The notes beneath the pieces were generated by a model. It was not told where the DNA came from, did no database searches, and saw only the letters and a list, made by a program, of their open reading frames with translations. From the NCBI GenBank assembly GCA_026314275.1, contig CP111109.1, forward strand, positions 2,418,001 to 2,482,000: DNA of 64,000 nucleotides, in the 5' to 3' direction. Every line of letters begins with the position of its first letter. Position 1 is the stretch's first letter. This document shows, in pieces, positions 44,928-54,012 of this stretch. The stretch is from JAGOEY01 sp017997515 (GTDB taxonomy: Bacteria; Pseudomonadota; Gammaproteobacteria; Burkholderiales; Burkholderiaceae_C). The translations under genes were made by a program, and so were the position numbers.

Positions 44928-45905
44928 TCAGTGGGTGACGGTGCGTTCGTCCTGTTGCACCAGCCAGTGGTTGTAGGAGGTGTTGGGCCCCTGGCCTGCG
45001 GGTGTTTCCACTGTGAACAGGGCGCCCAGCAGCGGTTCATCGCTGCCGATGGTGAAGGCAGTGCTGAGTTCAGGGGCTTCGCTGCGGTTCAGTGCTTGGC
45101 GCAACTCCAGGTCCACAAGTTTTCGGCCACCCTGGATTTCGTCGAGCGATTGGCTGTTGAGTCCGGCTGCATCGGCCAGTTCGGCCAGTTCGTCGAGCCC
45201 GGTGGCGGGCTCCAGTTGCAGCCATCCTGCGTTGCCGTCGGCATCGCGCCCCAGAATGCCAAACGGATTCCCGAGGACCACGTGTTCAACCCAGCGTTTG
45301 GACACAAATGCCGACAGGTCTGCGCTGATGCTGGGTGAGCGCAAGAGTGTGTACTGGCGCTGGCTGAGTGTGGCCCGCCACAGGGGCGGCTGGCGTCCGC
45401 TGGCCATCATTTGCAGGCGCTGGATGGCTTCGATCAGACGCTGCGAGATGTCGGGCGTCTGCTTCGGGATGAACTGCTCGATCAGCCCGTAGTTAAACGC
45501 CTTGACTGCGATTTGTTCGTCTGCCTGGCCGGTCAGCAAGATACGCGCGCCGTGCCAGTCTTCCAGTTTTTCCAGTGCCTGCAGCCCATTCATGGCGGGC
45601 ATTGAATAGTCCACGATGCACAGACGGCTGAGCGCGTAGCGGCCTGGGGTCGCCCAGTATTCGAGAATCTGCGGGATCAGCGGGGTGCCCTGTTCGCGCC
45701 AGCGGGTGATGATGTGCTGCTGGCTCGCAACATCATCTTCCCAGGCATTGGTTTCGCGCAGCAGGTGGTGGATGCAGGATTGGGGGCGCAGGAAAAAACG
45801 GATGTGCCAGTCCTGCGGCAGCACCAGCGACAACATGTCGAGATAGCCGGGGTCATCGTCCAGAAAAACGATGGTGCCGGGGGTTTGAAAGAGGGAAAGA
45901 TTCAT
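44928..45905 (-). CDS. Response regulator of the quorum-sensing phosphorelay (LqsR/JqsR-like)
   Basis: The 325-residue protein has an N-terminal receiver domain: acidic pocket FLDDDPG (16-18), phospho-acceptor Asp99 in CIVDYSMPAMNG, Thr125 and Lys148. An insertion of about 45 residues separates the first strands from the phospho-Asp strand, unlike ordinary receivers. The C-terminal 160 residues show no DNA-binding helix-turn-helix or enzyme motif that I recognise, which fits LqsR-type regulators. It lies 27 bases downstream of the kinase gene in the same direction and converges with cqsA with a nine-base gap. Confidence 0.82.
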   Translation of the reverse strand: MNLSLFQTPGTIVFLDDDPGYLDMLSLVLPQDWHIRFFLRPQSCIHHLLRETNAWEDDVASQQHIITRWREQGTPLIPQILEYWATPGRYALSRLCIVDYSMPAMNGLQALEKLEDWHGARILLTGQADEQIAVKAFNYGLIEQFIPKQTPDISQRLIEAIQRLQMMASGRQPPLWRATLSQRQYTLLRSPSISADLSAFVSKRWVEHVVLGNPFGILGRDADGNAGWLQLEPATGLDELAELADAAGLNSQSLDEIQGGRKLVDLELRQALNRSEAPELSTAFTIGSDEPLLGALFTVETPAGQGPNTSYNHWLVQQDERTVTH

Positions 45906-45932
45906 CGCGGTAGCGGGACCAAAATCGCGGGA

Positions 45933-47285
45933 TTAATGTTCTGCATGGGGGCCCCCCGTGATGGTAAGGCTCAAGGTCAACGTGGCACCTTTGCCGGGTT
46001 CGGAATGGACACCAATGGACCCACCGGCGCCCTGGACGGCGCGCCGGCAAAAGGCCAGCCCCAGCCCATGGCCGGTGCCACGGTCGGTAGAGAAAAATGC
46101 ATCAAAGATGTGGGTTTGCAGGTGGGGGGCGATCCCCACACCTTTGTCCACCACGGTGACCCGCCCACGGCCTTCCCATACGTCCACGGTGATGACAAGG
46201 TCACCATGCTGCACAGGCACATCTGCGGCCGCCAGGGCTTTGAGTGCATTCTTGATCAGGTTGTCCATGACCTGGGAAAACACGGCGGCGGAAAATTCAA
46301 AGGTGAAATCCTGCAGAACCTGGAGCACCACACAGCTGCGTTCCTGGGCACTGCGGTAGGGGTAGTCCGTGACGATGTTGCGGATCAGCACACCGGCTTG
46401 TACATGCTCCTTGTGGCTGGGCAGGTTCAGCAGGCGGGCGTTGACGATCTGGGTGTCAATCTGGTGGTTCATGTTGTGAACCAGCACCTGCAGCCGTTTG
46501 CCCAGCTTTTCATTCATGCTGTTGGCGGCCCCCGTGGTCTGGATGCGGCTGTTGCCCATCAAGGCTTCACCAATCAGCGACATGGTTGCCAGCGGGGTGC
46601 GCAGCTCGTGCGCCATGATGCCAACCGTGGCCAGGGTGTTTTTCAGGTGTTCCCGCCGCAAATTGGCAGACGACAAACCCAGCACCAGCGCCGCGGACCA
46701 CGAAAAACCCAGCACCGCTGCATCCATCTTGTACTGGTGGTTTGCAATTGGAATGGCGTTGGGGCCGATCCAGGCAAACAACAACCAGGCCACCAATCCG
46801 CCTGCGGCGGTGCCGAGTGTGGCCAGCCTCCAGTCGGTCAGGTGGTAATAAATCAGCACCATGGACACCATACTGGCCAGCCAGACGGTGTTGCCCCCGT
46901 TGCACAGGTACATCCAGCTGAAGAAGACGGGCAGTTGCAGCCAGGCCACCAGGCTGAAAACCCATTGGATGGTGGTGCCCGACAGGGTAAAAATTCGGTC
47001 GTGGAACAGCAGCAGCAGCCCCGTCATGGCCACGGCCCCGCGCAGCCAGAAGCTTTCCCAGGGCTGTGGCAGCCACACCCCCCAGATAAGGGCAAACAAA
47101 GGATGGCCGGTGAACATAAAAAACCCCGCCCATCGCACCCGGGGGCTGGAGTAGTGGAGGATGGGCTCCAGGGGGGCTTGGCTGATGTCCTTGTAAGTCT
47201 GCGAAAGCCAGTGCACCACACGCGCCAGAACTGGCCAGCGGCTTAAAAGAAACTGGCGGATATGCAGGGCAGAGTGTTGTGGCAC
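45933..47285 (-). CDS. Membrane sensor histidine kinase, CqsS/LqsS/JqsS-like
   Basis: The protein of about 450 residues has an N-terminal block of six hydrophobic segments (for example FTGHPLFALIWGVWLPQPW). This is the sensor plan of CqsS, which binds alpha-hydroxyketone signals. The H-box is IMAHELRTPLATM, followed by an N-box LIKNALKAL, GVGIAPH and GHGLGLAFCRRAV. No receiver domain is attached. The start is uncertain: a GTG at 47285 is proposed because the open frame further up would run into the divergent LuxR-type gene. It is the first gene of a kinase-regulator pair. Confidence 0.85.
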   Translation of the reverse strand: MPQHSALHIRQFLLSRWPVLARVVHWLSQTYKDISQAPLEPILHYSSPRVRWAGFFMFTGHPLFALIWGVWLPQPWESFWLRGAVAMTGLLLLFHDRIFTLSGTTIQWVFSLVAWLQLPVFFSWMYLCNGGNTVWLASMVSMVLIYYHLTDWRLATLGTAAGGLVAWLLFAWIGPNAIPIANHQYKMDAAVLGFSWSAALVLGLSSANLRREHLKNTLATVGIMAHELRTPLATMSLIGEALMGNSRIQTTGAANSMNEKLGKRLQVLVHNMNHQIDTQIVNARLLNLPSHKEHVQAGVLIRNIVTDYPYRSAQERSCVVLQVLQDFTFEFSAAVFSQVMDNLIKNALKALAAADVPVQHGDLVITVDVWEGRGRVTVVDKGVGIAPHLQTHIFDAFFSTDRGTGHGLGLAFCRRAVQGAGGSIGVHSEPGKGATLTLSLTITGGPHAEH

Positions 47286-47375
47286 GGTGGTGGCTGCGGT
47301 GAAGGCGAACGTCAGATGGGGCAGAGAGGGCAAAAGAGTGCCGTACCATTGTGGAGCTTCTTTCACCACACGTCG

Positions 47376-48044
47376 ATGCAACCGCCTGCTAACTTTGACA
47401 GTATCAACCTCGATGGCATCCTGAGCGACTGGGTTGCCGTGCTGCGTGGGCATTCCGTGGAGGCTGTGGTGGTGCTGGGGCCGGACCCGTTTGGGGGCAT
47501 TGAAGACCGCGAGGTGGTGGCTGTTCATCCACCGGTGGTCGCCGACGCGGCCCGGGCGTTGGCGGAAAGCCGCGACTTCGGCGCAACCTGGCGAGAAAGT
47601 GATGGCCCCATGGTGGCCTGGCAGCACATTGCCAAGTCGGATGTTCTGGGCACGGTGCGTTGGCGGCTGTTGTGGCTGGCACGCGGGTTCCAGACGGTGG
47701 TGCGTATCGAGTTCGCGCTGCCCGCGGGGCGCGCCTTCGAGTGTTTCATGTTCAGCCCGCGGGAGTTACACGACCGGTCTGAAGCCGCCGCACTGGCCTG
47801 GTCGGCGCTCAACATCTGGCCGCAGGTGCGCCGCGCCATCGTGGCCCAGCGCTCCATCCTGAGTCCGCGCGAATGTGAATGTATCCAGCTGGCCTTCGAG
47901 GGGCTGACGGCCCGCCAGAGTGCACAGCGGATGCAGTGCACCGAACGCACCGTCAACTACCACCTGGCCAACGCCATGGGCAAACTCAAGGTGGACAGCA
48001 AGATGGCTGCCGTGCAGCGTGCATGCTGGATGGGGGCGGTTTGA
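47376..48044 (+). CDS. LuxR-type transcriptional regulator
   Basis: The 222-residue protein ends in a LuxR/GerE helix-turn-helix (ILSPRECECIQLAFEGL, TERTVNYHLANAMGKLKV). The N-terminal 150 residues have the size of an autoinducer-binding domain but lack a clear match to the acyl-homoserine lactone pocket. The ATG at 47376 is chosen; the frame is open upstream to 47262 without conserved sequence. It is divergent from the sensor kinase gene with 90 bases between them, so it likely belongs to the same signalling locus. The ligand is unknown, and no luxI is nearby. Confidence 0.82.
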   Translation: MQPPANFDSINLDGILSDWVAVLRGHSVEAVVVLGPDPFGGIEDREVVAVHPPVVADAARALAESRDFGATWRESDGPMVAWQHIAKSDVLGTVRWRLLWLARGFQTVVRIEFALPAGRAFECFMFSPRELHDRSEAAALAWSALNIWPQVRRAIVAQRSILSPRECECIQLAFEGLTARQSAQRMQCTERTVNYHLANAMGKLKVDSKMAAVQRACWMGAV

Positions 48045-48097
48045 ACACACGGCCCGCAGCATGAACACACTGTCACACAGCAGCCATAATCCGCCCC

Positions 48098-48865
48098 ATG
48101 ACATTCTTGGCAATTGATGTCGGCAATACCCGGCTGAAATGGGCGCTGTACAGCGCTCCGCGTCCTGATGCCCATGTGCTGGCACATGGTGCGGAGTTTC
48201 TTGAAAACATTGACCGCCTTGCCGAGACCGACTGGGCCTGCCTGCCCACCCCCACCAGCATGCTGGGCTGTGTGGTGGCGGGGGAGGCCGTTCGCCGCCG
48301 TGTGCAGGAGCAGATGGAGCTGTGGGACATCACGCCGCAGTGGGTGGTCTCCAGCGCGGAGGAGGCGGGCCTGACGAACGGTTATGACCACCCGTCCCGC
48401 CTGGGTGCAGACCGCTGGGTGGCCATGGTTGGTGCACGCCACCGCATGCTGGCCCAAGGGGCACCCCGCCCCATGGTGGTGGTGATGGTGGGCACGGCGG
48501 TGACGGTGGAGGCGGTGGATGCAGAAGGCCGGTTCCTGGGCGGGCTGATCCTGCCGGGCCACGGCATCATGCTGCGGGCGCTCGAGTCCGGCACAGCGGG
48601 TTTACATGTGCCCACCGGCGAAGTCCGTTTGTTCCCGACCAACACCAGTGATGCGCTGACCAGTGGTGGCACCTACGCCATTGCCGGGGCGGTGGAATGT
48701 ATGGTGCAGCATGTGCGCCAGCACTGTGGTGCGGAGCCTGCCTGCATCATGACCGGCGGTGCCGGCTGGAAGATGGCCCCGAGCATGACCCGCAGCTTTG
48801 ACCTGGTGGAAAACCTGATTTTTGACGGGTTGCTGGAGATTGCGTCGCGGCGGTTTGGGGGCTGA
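48098..48865 (+). CDS. coaX: Type III pantothenate kinase
   Basis: The 255-residue ASKHA-fold enzyme has the phosphate-1 motif AIDVGNTRLKWAL, the SRLGADRW pantothenate site and VGTAVTVEAV as phosphate-2. It phosphorylates pantothenate at the first step of CoA synthesis. It follows the LuxR-type gene by 53 bases in the same direction. Often a birA gene precedes coaX in this group, but none is present here. Confidence 0.92.
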   Translation: MTFLAIDVGNTRLKWALYSAPRPDAHVLAHGAEFLENIDRLAETDWACLPTPTSMLGCVVAGEAVRRRVQEQMELWDITPQWVVSSAEEAGLTNGYDHPSRLGADRWVAMVGARHRMLAQGAPRPMVVVMVGTAVTVEAVDAEGRFLGGLILPGHGIMLRALESGTAGLHVPTGEVRLFPTNTSDALTSGGTYAIAGAVECMVQHVRQHCGAEPACIMTGGAGWKMAPSMTRSFDLVENLIFDGLLEIASRRFGG

Positions 48866-48932
48866 TTTTTAGTGCCAAATTGGCTGCTGGCGCCCAGCTG
48901 GCAAGCGGGTACAGCTATCTAATTGGTAGCAT
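48866..48932 (-). repeat. TGCTAT/GCGC dispersed repeat, family 2, copy 7
   Basis: Read on the minus strand: ATGCTACCAATT, ATAGCTGTACCCGC, spacer, GGCGCCAGCAGCC, AATTTGGCACTAAAA. It begins right after the coaX stop codon. Confidence 0.78.
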
Positions 48933-48993
48933 CAAGTCGGCGGGGCGTGGAGCCCCTGGATACCCCATGAGCCCCAAGTGCCAGCGGCACGTT

Positions 48994-49743
48994 TCACACA
49001 GAGGCAGCCGCCACATCCCGCCGCCGCCGCGCCTTCTCCAAAGTCAGTGCCACAGCTGCCTGCGTCAGCCCATACATGTCCGCAAACTGCGCTTCGGTGT
49101 GGTTGCCGCTGTCAAAAGCCCGCAGCAGCGCGTCCTGCCGCGCGTGCTGGGAGCCGATCTCGGCAAACGCGGCGTCCAGCAATGTGATGGAGGCCTCGTC
49201 GCGTGACGGCACCAGCGCGGCATAGGCGTCCCGGTCCAGGCCGGAGGTGTCGATGGCTGCCACCAGACGCTGCACGAACTGCGGGCGCAGGTCGTCTGCC
49301 GTGCGGCTCTGGCGGCGGTGGAACAGCTCGACGATGGCCTGGTGTACGTGTTCGGGGGCCATGGCTTCCACCACTTCACCCTGCAGGCTATAGCGCGGAT
49401 TGCCCGCAGCCACACATTCAAGGTAACGGGTCGAGCGGGTGTGCAGACCCAGCGCCACCTTGAGTTCGTCCTTGTTGAACACCTCGGGGTGCGCCGCCAT
49501 CAGGTCCTGGAAGGTGCCGCGTTTAAGCGGCAGGAAGTGGGCACCGAAGATGTTCGGGTACAGCGTGAACAGCTTTTCCAGCACCGGGTGCACTTTGCGC
49601 GCCCGGGACGGCTGTGCGCCCTTGTTGTTGCCCTGCGGCGCGCGGCGGTTGCGCGGCTTGTGGTGGTCCGTGGACGGGGTGGTGGTCTGCTGTTCAGGGG
49701 CAACGGATTCGGTCATCTGCGGGTCTGTGAAGGAAGAGGGCAT
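48994..49743 (-). CDS. ProQ/FinO-family RNA chaperone
   Basis: The 249-residue protein has a basic linker after the N-terminus, then a ProQ/FINO domain at about 50-170 (RKVHPVLEKLFTLYPNIFG, KVALGLHTRSTRYLECVA). It would bind structured small RNAs and mRNA 3' ends. The C-terminal part contains a helical region ending in a basic tail. Two Met codons could start it (49743 or 49716); no strong ribosome-binding site decides. Confidence 0.87.
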   Translation of the reverse strand: MPSSFTDPQMTESVAPEQQTTTPSTDHHKPRNRRAPQGNNKGAQPSRARKVHPVLEKLFTLYPNIFGAHFLPLKRGTFQDLMAAHPEVFNKDELKVALGLHTRSTRYLECVAAGNPRYSLQGEVVEAMAPEHVHQAIVELFHRRQSRTADDLRPQFVQRLVAAIDTSGLDRDAYAALVPSRDEASITLLDAAFAEIGSQHARQDALLRAFDSGNHTEAQFADMYGLTQAAVALTLEKARRRRDVAAASV

Positions 49744-49817
49744 GCGGCCGTACGCCAGTGTGCCAAGGGCTGCATTTTGCCGTACCGGGCACACCAGCGA
49801 TGTAGGTAAACGTGTTT

Positions 49818-49883
49818 GCTACTGAAAATATAGCTGCATGCGTAAGATCTATATGCGCTACAGGCCAATTTCTTCATGAAAAA
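49818..49883 (+). repeat. TGCTAT/GCGC dispersed repeat, family 2, copy 8
   Basis: TGCTACTGAAAA, TATAGCTGCATGCG, a spacer, ATGCGCTACAGGCCAATTT and TTCATGAAAAA. It lies between the ProQ-type gene and kynA. Confidence 0.82.
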
Positions 49884-49922
49884 AGGAAGCGGACACGCAG
49901 TGCCGCGCAGCCTGGAGGTGTT

Positions 49923-50804
49923 TCAAAGTGCTGTGCGCAGACGCCAGATTTCCGGGAACAGCACCACGTCCAGCATCTTGCGCAGGTAACTCACGCCGCC
50001 GGTGCCACCCGTGCCGCGCTTGAAGCCGATCACGCGCTCCACGGTGGTCACGTGGCGGAAGCGCCAGAGGCGGAAGGCGTCTTCCAGGTCGGTGAGTTCT
50101 TCGCCCAGCTGGTACAGGTCCCAGTGTTCCTTGGGGTTGCGGTACACGGCCAGCCAGGCCTGCTCCACGCCGTCGCTCTCGGCGTAGGGCTGTGTCCAGT
50201 CGCGCTCCAGGTGGCTGGCGGGCACGGGGATGCCACGGCGCGCCAGCAGGCGCAGGGCCTCGTCGTACAGCGACGGCGCTTCATAGGCGGCCTGCACCTG
50301 CGCCAGCAGGTCGGCGCGGTGCTCGTGGGGCTTGAGCATGGCGCGGTTCTTGTTGCCCAGGGCGAACTCGATGCTGCGGTACTGGTAGCTCTGGAACCCG
50401 CTGGACTGGCCCAGGTAGGGGCGCATGGCGGTGTACTCGGGCGGGGTCATGGTGGCCAGCACGTCCCAGGCGTGCACCAGCTGCTCCATGATCTTGCTGA
50501 CCCGCGCCAGCATCTTGAAGGCCATCTGCAGCTCGTCCTGCGCGATGTGGCCGATGGCGGCACGCAACTCGTGCAGCATCAGTTTCATCCACAGCTCGCT
50601 GGTCTGGTGCTGCACGATGAACAGCAGTTCGTCATGGGCGGGCGACAGCGGCTTCTGCGCGGTGAGGATGGCGTCGAGCTGCAGGTAGTCGCCGTAGCTC
50701 ATCGATTGGCTGAAGTCGAGTTGGGCTTTTTCGTCGTGGACGATGGACTCGGGCAGGCCGGGGGCGGCCGCGGTGGAGGGGGTGGGGTTGTGGTGTGGGC
50801 ACAT
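49923..50804 (-). CDS. kynA: Tryptophan 2,3-dioxygenase
   Basis: The 293-residue haem enzyme opens the indole ring of tryptophan to N-formylkynurenine. It shows MSYGDYLQLDAILTAQ, the haem-contact region FIVQHQTSELWMKLMLHEL and the substrate loop GTGGTGGVSYL near the C-terminus. No kynB or kynU is visible in this window, so the rest of the pathway must be elsewhere. Confidence 0.94.
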   Translation of the reverse strand: MCPHHNPTPSTAAAPGLPESIVHDEKAQLDFSQSMSYGDYLQLDAILTAQKPLSPAHDELLFIVQHQTSELWMKLMLHELRAAIGHIAQDELQMAFKMLARVSKIMEQLVHAWDVLATMTPPEYTAMRPYLGQSSGFQSYQYRSIEFALGNKNRAMLKPHEHRADLLAQVQAAYEAPSLYDEALRLLARRGIPVPASHLERDWTQPYAESDGVEQAWLAVYRNPKEHWDLYQLGEELTDLEDAFRLWRFRHVTTVERVIGFKRGTGGTGGVSYLRKMLDVVLFPEIWRLRTAL

Positions 50805-50891
50805 GGTGGCCGCAGTGTGCGAGCCTGTGCAAAACCGTGGTGTCGGTTATTTCCAACGGTGTGGAAAAAAAGCCTGATGCGGGTCAGTGGC

Positions 50892-51203
50892 TCAGTAGCC
50901 GTCCAGCGCAGGCAGCCCATGCCGGGCCCGTGCACGCGCACAGGCGTCGCTGCCCGACTCCAGCTCGTGGCAGGGGTTGGGCCGCCATTCGTAGATGCCG
51001 CAGGCCACCTGCACCCCGATCTTCCCGGTGAGGGCGGCGCAGCGCGGCGAGGCGTGGTCGGTGCCGCGCATGCGGCAGGTGCTGTGGTTCACCTCCACCG
51101 CCAAGCCGGCGGGCACGGGGCCACCTTCGTCTTCGTGCTCATGGATGCTGAAGTCCACGCGGAAGCTCGCGCAGCAGGCGCCACAGGTCTGGCAGGGGTT
51201 CAT
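50892..51203 (-). CDS. YkgJ-family cysteine cluster protein
   Basis: The 103-residue protein opens with CQTCGACCASF, then has CRMRG, CAAL and CGIYEWRPNPCHE. This is the eight-cysteine pattern of the YkgJ/CxxCxxCC family, which may bind zinc or an iron-sulfur cluster. It lies upstream of kynA in the same direction. Its role is unknown. Confidence 0.85.
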   Translation of the reverse strand: MNPCQTCGACCASFRVDFSIHEHEDEGGPVPAGLAVEVNHSTCRMRGTDHASPRCAALTGKIGVQVACGIYEWRPNPCHELESGSDACARARARHGLPALDGY

Positions 51204-51207
51204 GGGG

Positions 51208-51273
51208 TGCTATCAGAATGTGAGCTTGATGCGCAGGTTCTACCTGCGCTGGAGGCTTATTTGGTCTGAAATC
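51208..51273 (+). repeat. TGCTAT/GCGC dispersed repeat, family 2, copy 9
   Basis: TGCTATCAGAATGTGAGCTTGATGCGC, spacer, CTGCGCTGGAGGC, TTATTTGGTCTGAAA; arms are imperfect. It lies between the YkgJ-type gene and argF. Confidence 0.72.
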
Positions 51274-51291
51274 CTGAACCCTGCTTGTATT

Positions 51292-52230
51292 TCATGCAAC
51301 CCGGCCGAGCAGCAGGAATTCCATGAGTGCCTTTTGCACATGCATCCGGTTTTCCGCCTCGTCCCACACCACGGACTGCGGGCCGTCGATGACGTCAGCT
51401 TCCACCTCTTCGCCGCGGTGGGCGGGCAGGCAGTGCATGAACAGGGCGTCGGGTTTGGCGGCACGCATCATGTCGGTGTCCACACACCAGTCGGCAAAGG
51501 CCTTTTTGCGTGCTTCGTTTTCGGCCTCGTAGCCCATGCTGGTCCAGACGTCGGTGGTGACCAGGTCGGCACCGGCGCAGGCCTGCATCGGGTCTTTGAA
51601 CACCTTGTAGCTGGCGTTGGAGCGCACACCGGCGATGGACTGGTCCACCTCGTAGCCGCTGGGTGTGCTCAGGTGCACGGTGAAGTCCAGCAGCTCGGCG
51701 GCCTGCAGCCAGGTGTTGGCCATGTTGTTGCCGTCGCCCACCCACGCCACCGTTTTGCCCGCGATGGAGCCGCGGTGTTCGATGTAGGTGAAGATGTCGG
51801 CCAGGATCTGGCAGGGGTGGAACTCGTTGGTGAGGCCGTTGATGACGGGCACCCGCGAATGGGCGGCGAAGGCCTCGATCTTGGTCTGCTCGTAGGTGCG
51901 GATCATCACCAGGTCCACCATGCGGCTGATGACCTTGGCGCTGTCTTCGATGGGCTCGGCGCGGCCCAGCTGGCTGTCGCCGGTGGTCAGGTGCACCACC
52001 GAGCCGCCCAACTGGTACATACCTGCCTCGAAGCTCACACGCGTGCGGGTGCTGGCCTTCTCGAAGATCATGGCCAGCGTGCGGTCACCCAGCGGGTGGT
52101 GCTTCTCGTAGGCCTTGAACTTCTTTTTGATGAGGGCGGCGCGGGTGAACAGGTAGTTCGTTTCGTCCGCCGTCAGGTCGCTGAACTGCAGGTAGTGCCG
52201 TACCGGGGGCAGGATGGTGGCTACGGTCAT
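51292..52230 (-). CDS. argF: Ornithine carbamoyltransferase
   Basis: The 312-residue enzyme has the carbamoyl phosphate site STRTRVSFEAG, the HPCQ motif in EFHPCQILAD, and the ornithine loop HCLPAHRGEE. It makes citrulline from ornithine in arginine synthesis. Its start ATG overlaps the stop of the aminotransferase gene by four bases. Confidence 0.95.
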   Translation of the reverse strand: MTVATILPPVRHYLQFSDLTADETNYLFTRAALIKKKFKAYEKHHPLGDRTLAMIFEKASTRTRVSFEAGMYQLGGSVVHLTTGDSQLGRAEPIEDSAKVISRMVDLVMIRTYEQTKIEAFAAHSRVPVINGLTNEFHPCQILADIFTYIEHRGSIAGKTVAWVGDGNNMANTWLQAAELLDFTVHLSTPSGYEVDQSIAGVRSNASYKVFKDPMQACAGADLVTTDVWTSMGYEAENEARKKAFADWCVDTDMMRAAKPDALFMHCLPAHRGEEVEADVIDGPQSVVWDEAENRMHVQKALMEFLLLGRVA

Positions 52231-53432
52231 GCCTTGCCTCCCGCCAGCAGTTGCTTCACCAGGGGCACCAGCAGGGCCACAATCTGGTCGGCCTCGTCTG
52301 CTGTCAGGGTCAGCGAGGGCACGAACCGGATCACGCTGTCGGCGGTCACGGACAGCAGCAGGCCGGCCTCGGCCGCCAGGCCAATCAGCTCGCCGCAGGG
52401 GCGGTCCAGTTCCACACCCAGCATCAGGCCCTGGCCGCGCACGTCTTTCACGCCGGGCAGGCTGCCCAGCTCGCGCTGCAGGGCGGCCTTGAGGTGGGCA
52501 CCCACGGTGGCGGCGTTGTCCAGCAGCTTGTCTTCTTCCATGATGCGAATGGTCTCGACCCCGGCGCGGGTGGCCAGCGGGTTGCCGCCGAAGGTGGTGC
52601 CATGGTTGCCGGGTTGGAACAGGTTGGCCGCCTTGGGGCCTGCCACCACCGCACCAATCGGCACACCCGAGCCCAGGCCCTTGGCCAGCGACATCACGTC
52701 CGGCGTGATGCCCGCCCACTGGTGGGCAAACCACTTGCCGGTGCGGCCAAAGCCGGTCTGGATCTCGTCGACCATCATCAGCCAGTCGCTGCTGTCACAC
52801 AGGGCGCGCACCTGCTGCAGGTAATCCCAGCGCATCTGGTGCAGGCCGCCTTCACCCTGGATGGTTTCGAACAACACGGCCACCACGTTGGGGTTGCCTG
52901 CAGTGGCCTTCTTCAAGGCCTCGATGTCGTTGAGTGGCACCCGGATGAAACCCTCCACCAGCGGGCCGAAGCCGGCCTGGATCTTGGGATTGCCGGTGGC
53001 CGACAGGGTGGCGATGGAGCGGCCATGGAAGGCCTTTTCGTACACCACGATCTGCGGGTTCTCGATGCCCTTGTCGTGGCCAAACTTGCGCGCCAGCTTG
53101 ATGGCGGCTTCATTGGCTTCCAGGCCCGAGTTGCAGAAGAACACGTTGGTCATGCCCGAGCGCTCGACCAGCTGGGCCGCCAGCTCTTCCTGCAGCGGCA
53201 CATGGTAGTAGTTGGAGGTGTGGATCAGCTTGGTCAGCTGGTCCTGCAGCGCGGGCACCAGCCGCGGGTGGTTGTGGCCCAGCGTGTTGACCGCAATACC
53301 GCCCAGTCCGTCGAGGTATTTTTTGCCGTTGACGTCCCAGACCCAGACCCCTTGCCCGTGCGACAGCGCAATCGGCAGGCGGCCGTAGGTGGTCATGACG
53401 TGGGGCGAGGCGGCCTCGATAAAAGCGGACAT
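52227..53432 (-). CDS. argD: Acetylornithine/aspartate-type aminotransferase
   Basis: The 401-residue class III PLP aminotransferase has GLGGIAVNTLGHNHP, the cofactor-aspartate in LMMVDEIQTGFGRTG and the PLP lysine in SLAKGLGSGVPIG. ArgD converts N-acetylglutamate semialdehyde to N-acetylornithine. The start MSAFIEAASPH has TTGGAG upstream. It is coupled to argF. A wider acetylornithine/succinyl-ornithine specificity cannot be excluded. Confidence 0.93.
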   Translation of the reverse strand: MSAFIEAASPHVMTTYGRLPIALSHGQGVWVWDVNGKKYLDGLGGIAVNTLGHNHPRLVPALQDQLTKLIHTSNYYHVPLQEELAAQLVERSGMTNVFFCNSGLEANEAAIKLARKFGHDKGIENPQIVVYEKAFHGRSIATLSATGNPKIQAGFGPLVEGFIRVPLNDIEALKKATAGNPNVVAVLFETIQGEGGLHQMRWDYLQQVRALCDSSDWLMMVDEIQTGFGRTGKWFAHQWAGITPDVMSLAKGLGSGVPIGAVVAGPKAANLFQPGNHGTTFGGNPLATRAGVETIRIMEEDKLLDNAATVGAHLKAALQRELGSLPGVKDVRGQGLMLGVELDRPCGELIGLAAEAGLLLSVTADSVIRFVPSLTLTADEADQIVALLVPLVKQLLAGGKA

Positions 53433-53680
53433 GAAAATCTCCAAAACGTGGCAAATAACGGGGGATTCAGCGCTGGCTTGGAGCCTTGTATTCCGCTGAA
53501 AGCCAATTCTAGGCGCAGAGCTTGCTAGGTTTTTTGACAAATCCGCATTACAGCGATGCGTCGCCCCGGCAAGCCACCTGTCGCCCACGCGATAGAATCG
53601 CTGCTGCGGTGCAACATCGCACATGCCTGCCAATCGAACTGCCATCGAACCGCTACTGAACCGTCTTCCTGCTCCACCCG

Positions 53681-54001
53681 ATGATTTCACCCACCGCCAA
53701 AGAAGTCTTCATCCAGGGCGTCACCAGTGACGGCAGAACCTTCCGTCCCAGTGACTGGGCGGAGCGTCTGGCGGGTGTGCTGAGCTCGTTTCGCCCGGGC
53801 GGGGCCCATCCGGGCAGCCACCTGAGTTATTCGCCCTGGTGTGTGCCCACCACCATCAACGGCATCAAATGTGTGATCGTCAACAGCGAACTGCGTGAAC
53901 ACGAGGTGATGGCCTGGGATTTCGCGCTCAACTTTGCCCGCGACAACGGCCTGCAGGTGGTCGAGGCCTGCCTGCTGCCCGACCCACCGTCACAAAAATA
54001 A
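53681..54001 (+). CDS. DUF3579 family protein
   Basis: The 106-residue protein has the DUF3579 pattern: EVFIQGVTSDGRTFRPSDWAERL, then YSPWCVPTTINGIKCVIVN and REHEVMAWDFALNFARDNGL. Its position divergent from argD-argF is the usual one in Burkholderiales. It is cytoplasmic and of unknown function; a role linked to arginine metabolism is guessed from context only. The 248-base upstream gap holds no gene and no clear repeat. Confidence 0.88.
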   Translation: MISPTAKEVFIQGVTSDGRTFRPSDWAERLAGVLSSFRPGGAHPGSHLSYSPWCVPTTINGIKCVIVNSELREHEVMAWDFALNFARDNGLQVVEACLLPDPPSQK

Positions 54002-54012
54002 CGTGCGGGTGC

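Noticed and set aside
47376..48044. An acyl-homoserine lactone LuxI/LuxR pair
   Set aside because: No LuxI-type gene is present, and the LuxR-type protein lacks a clear acyl-homoserine lactone pocket pattern.
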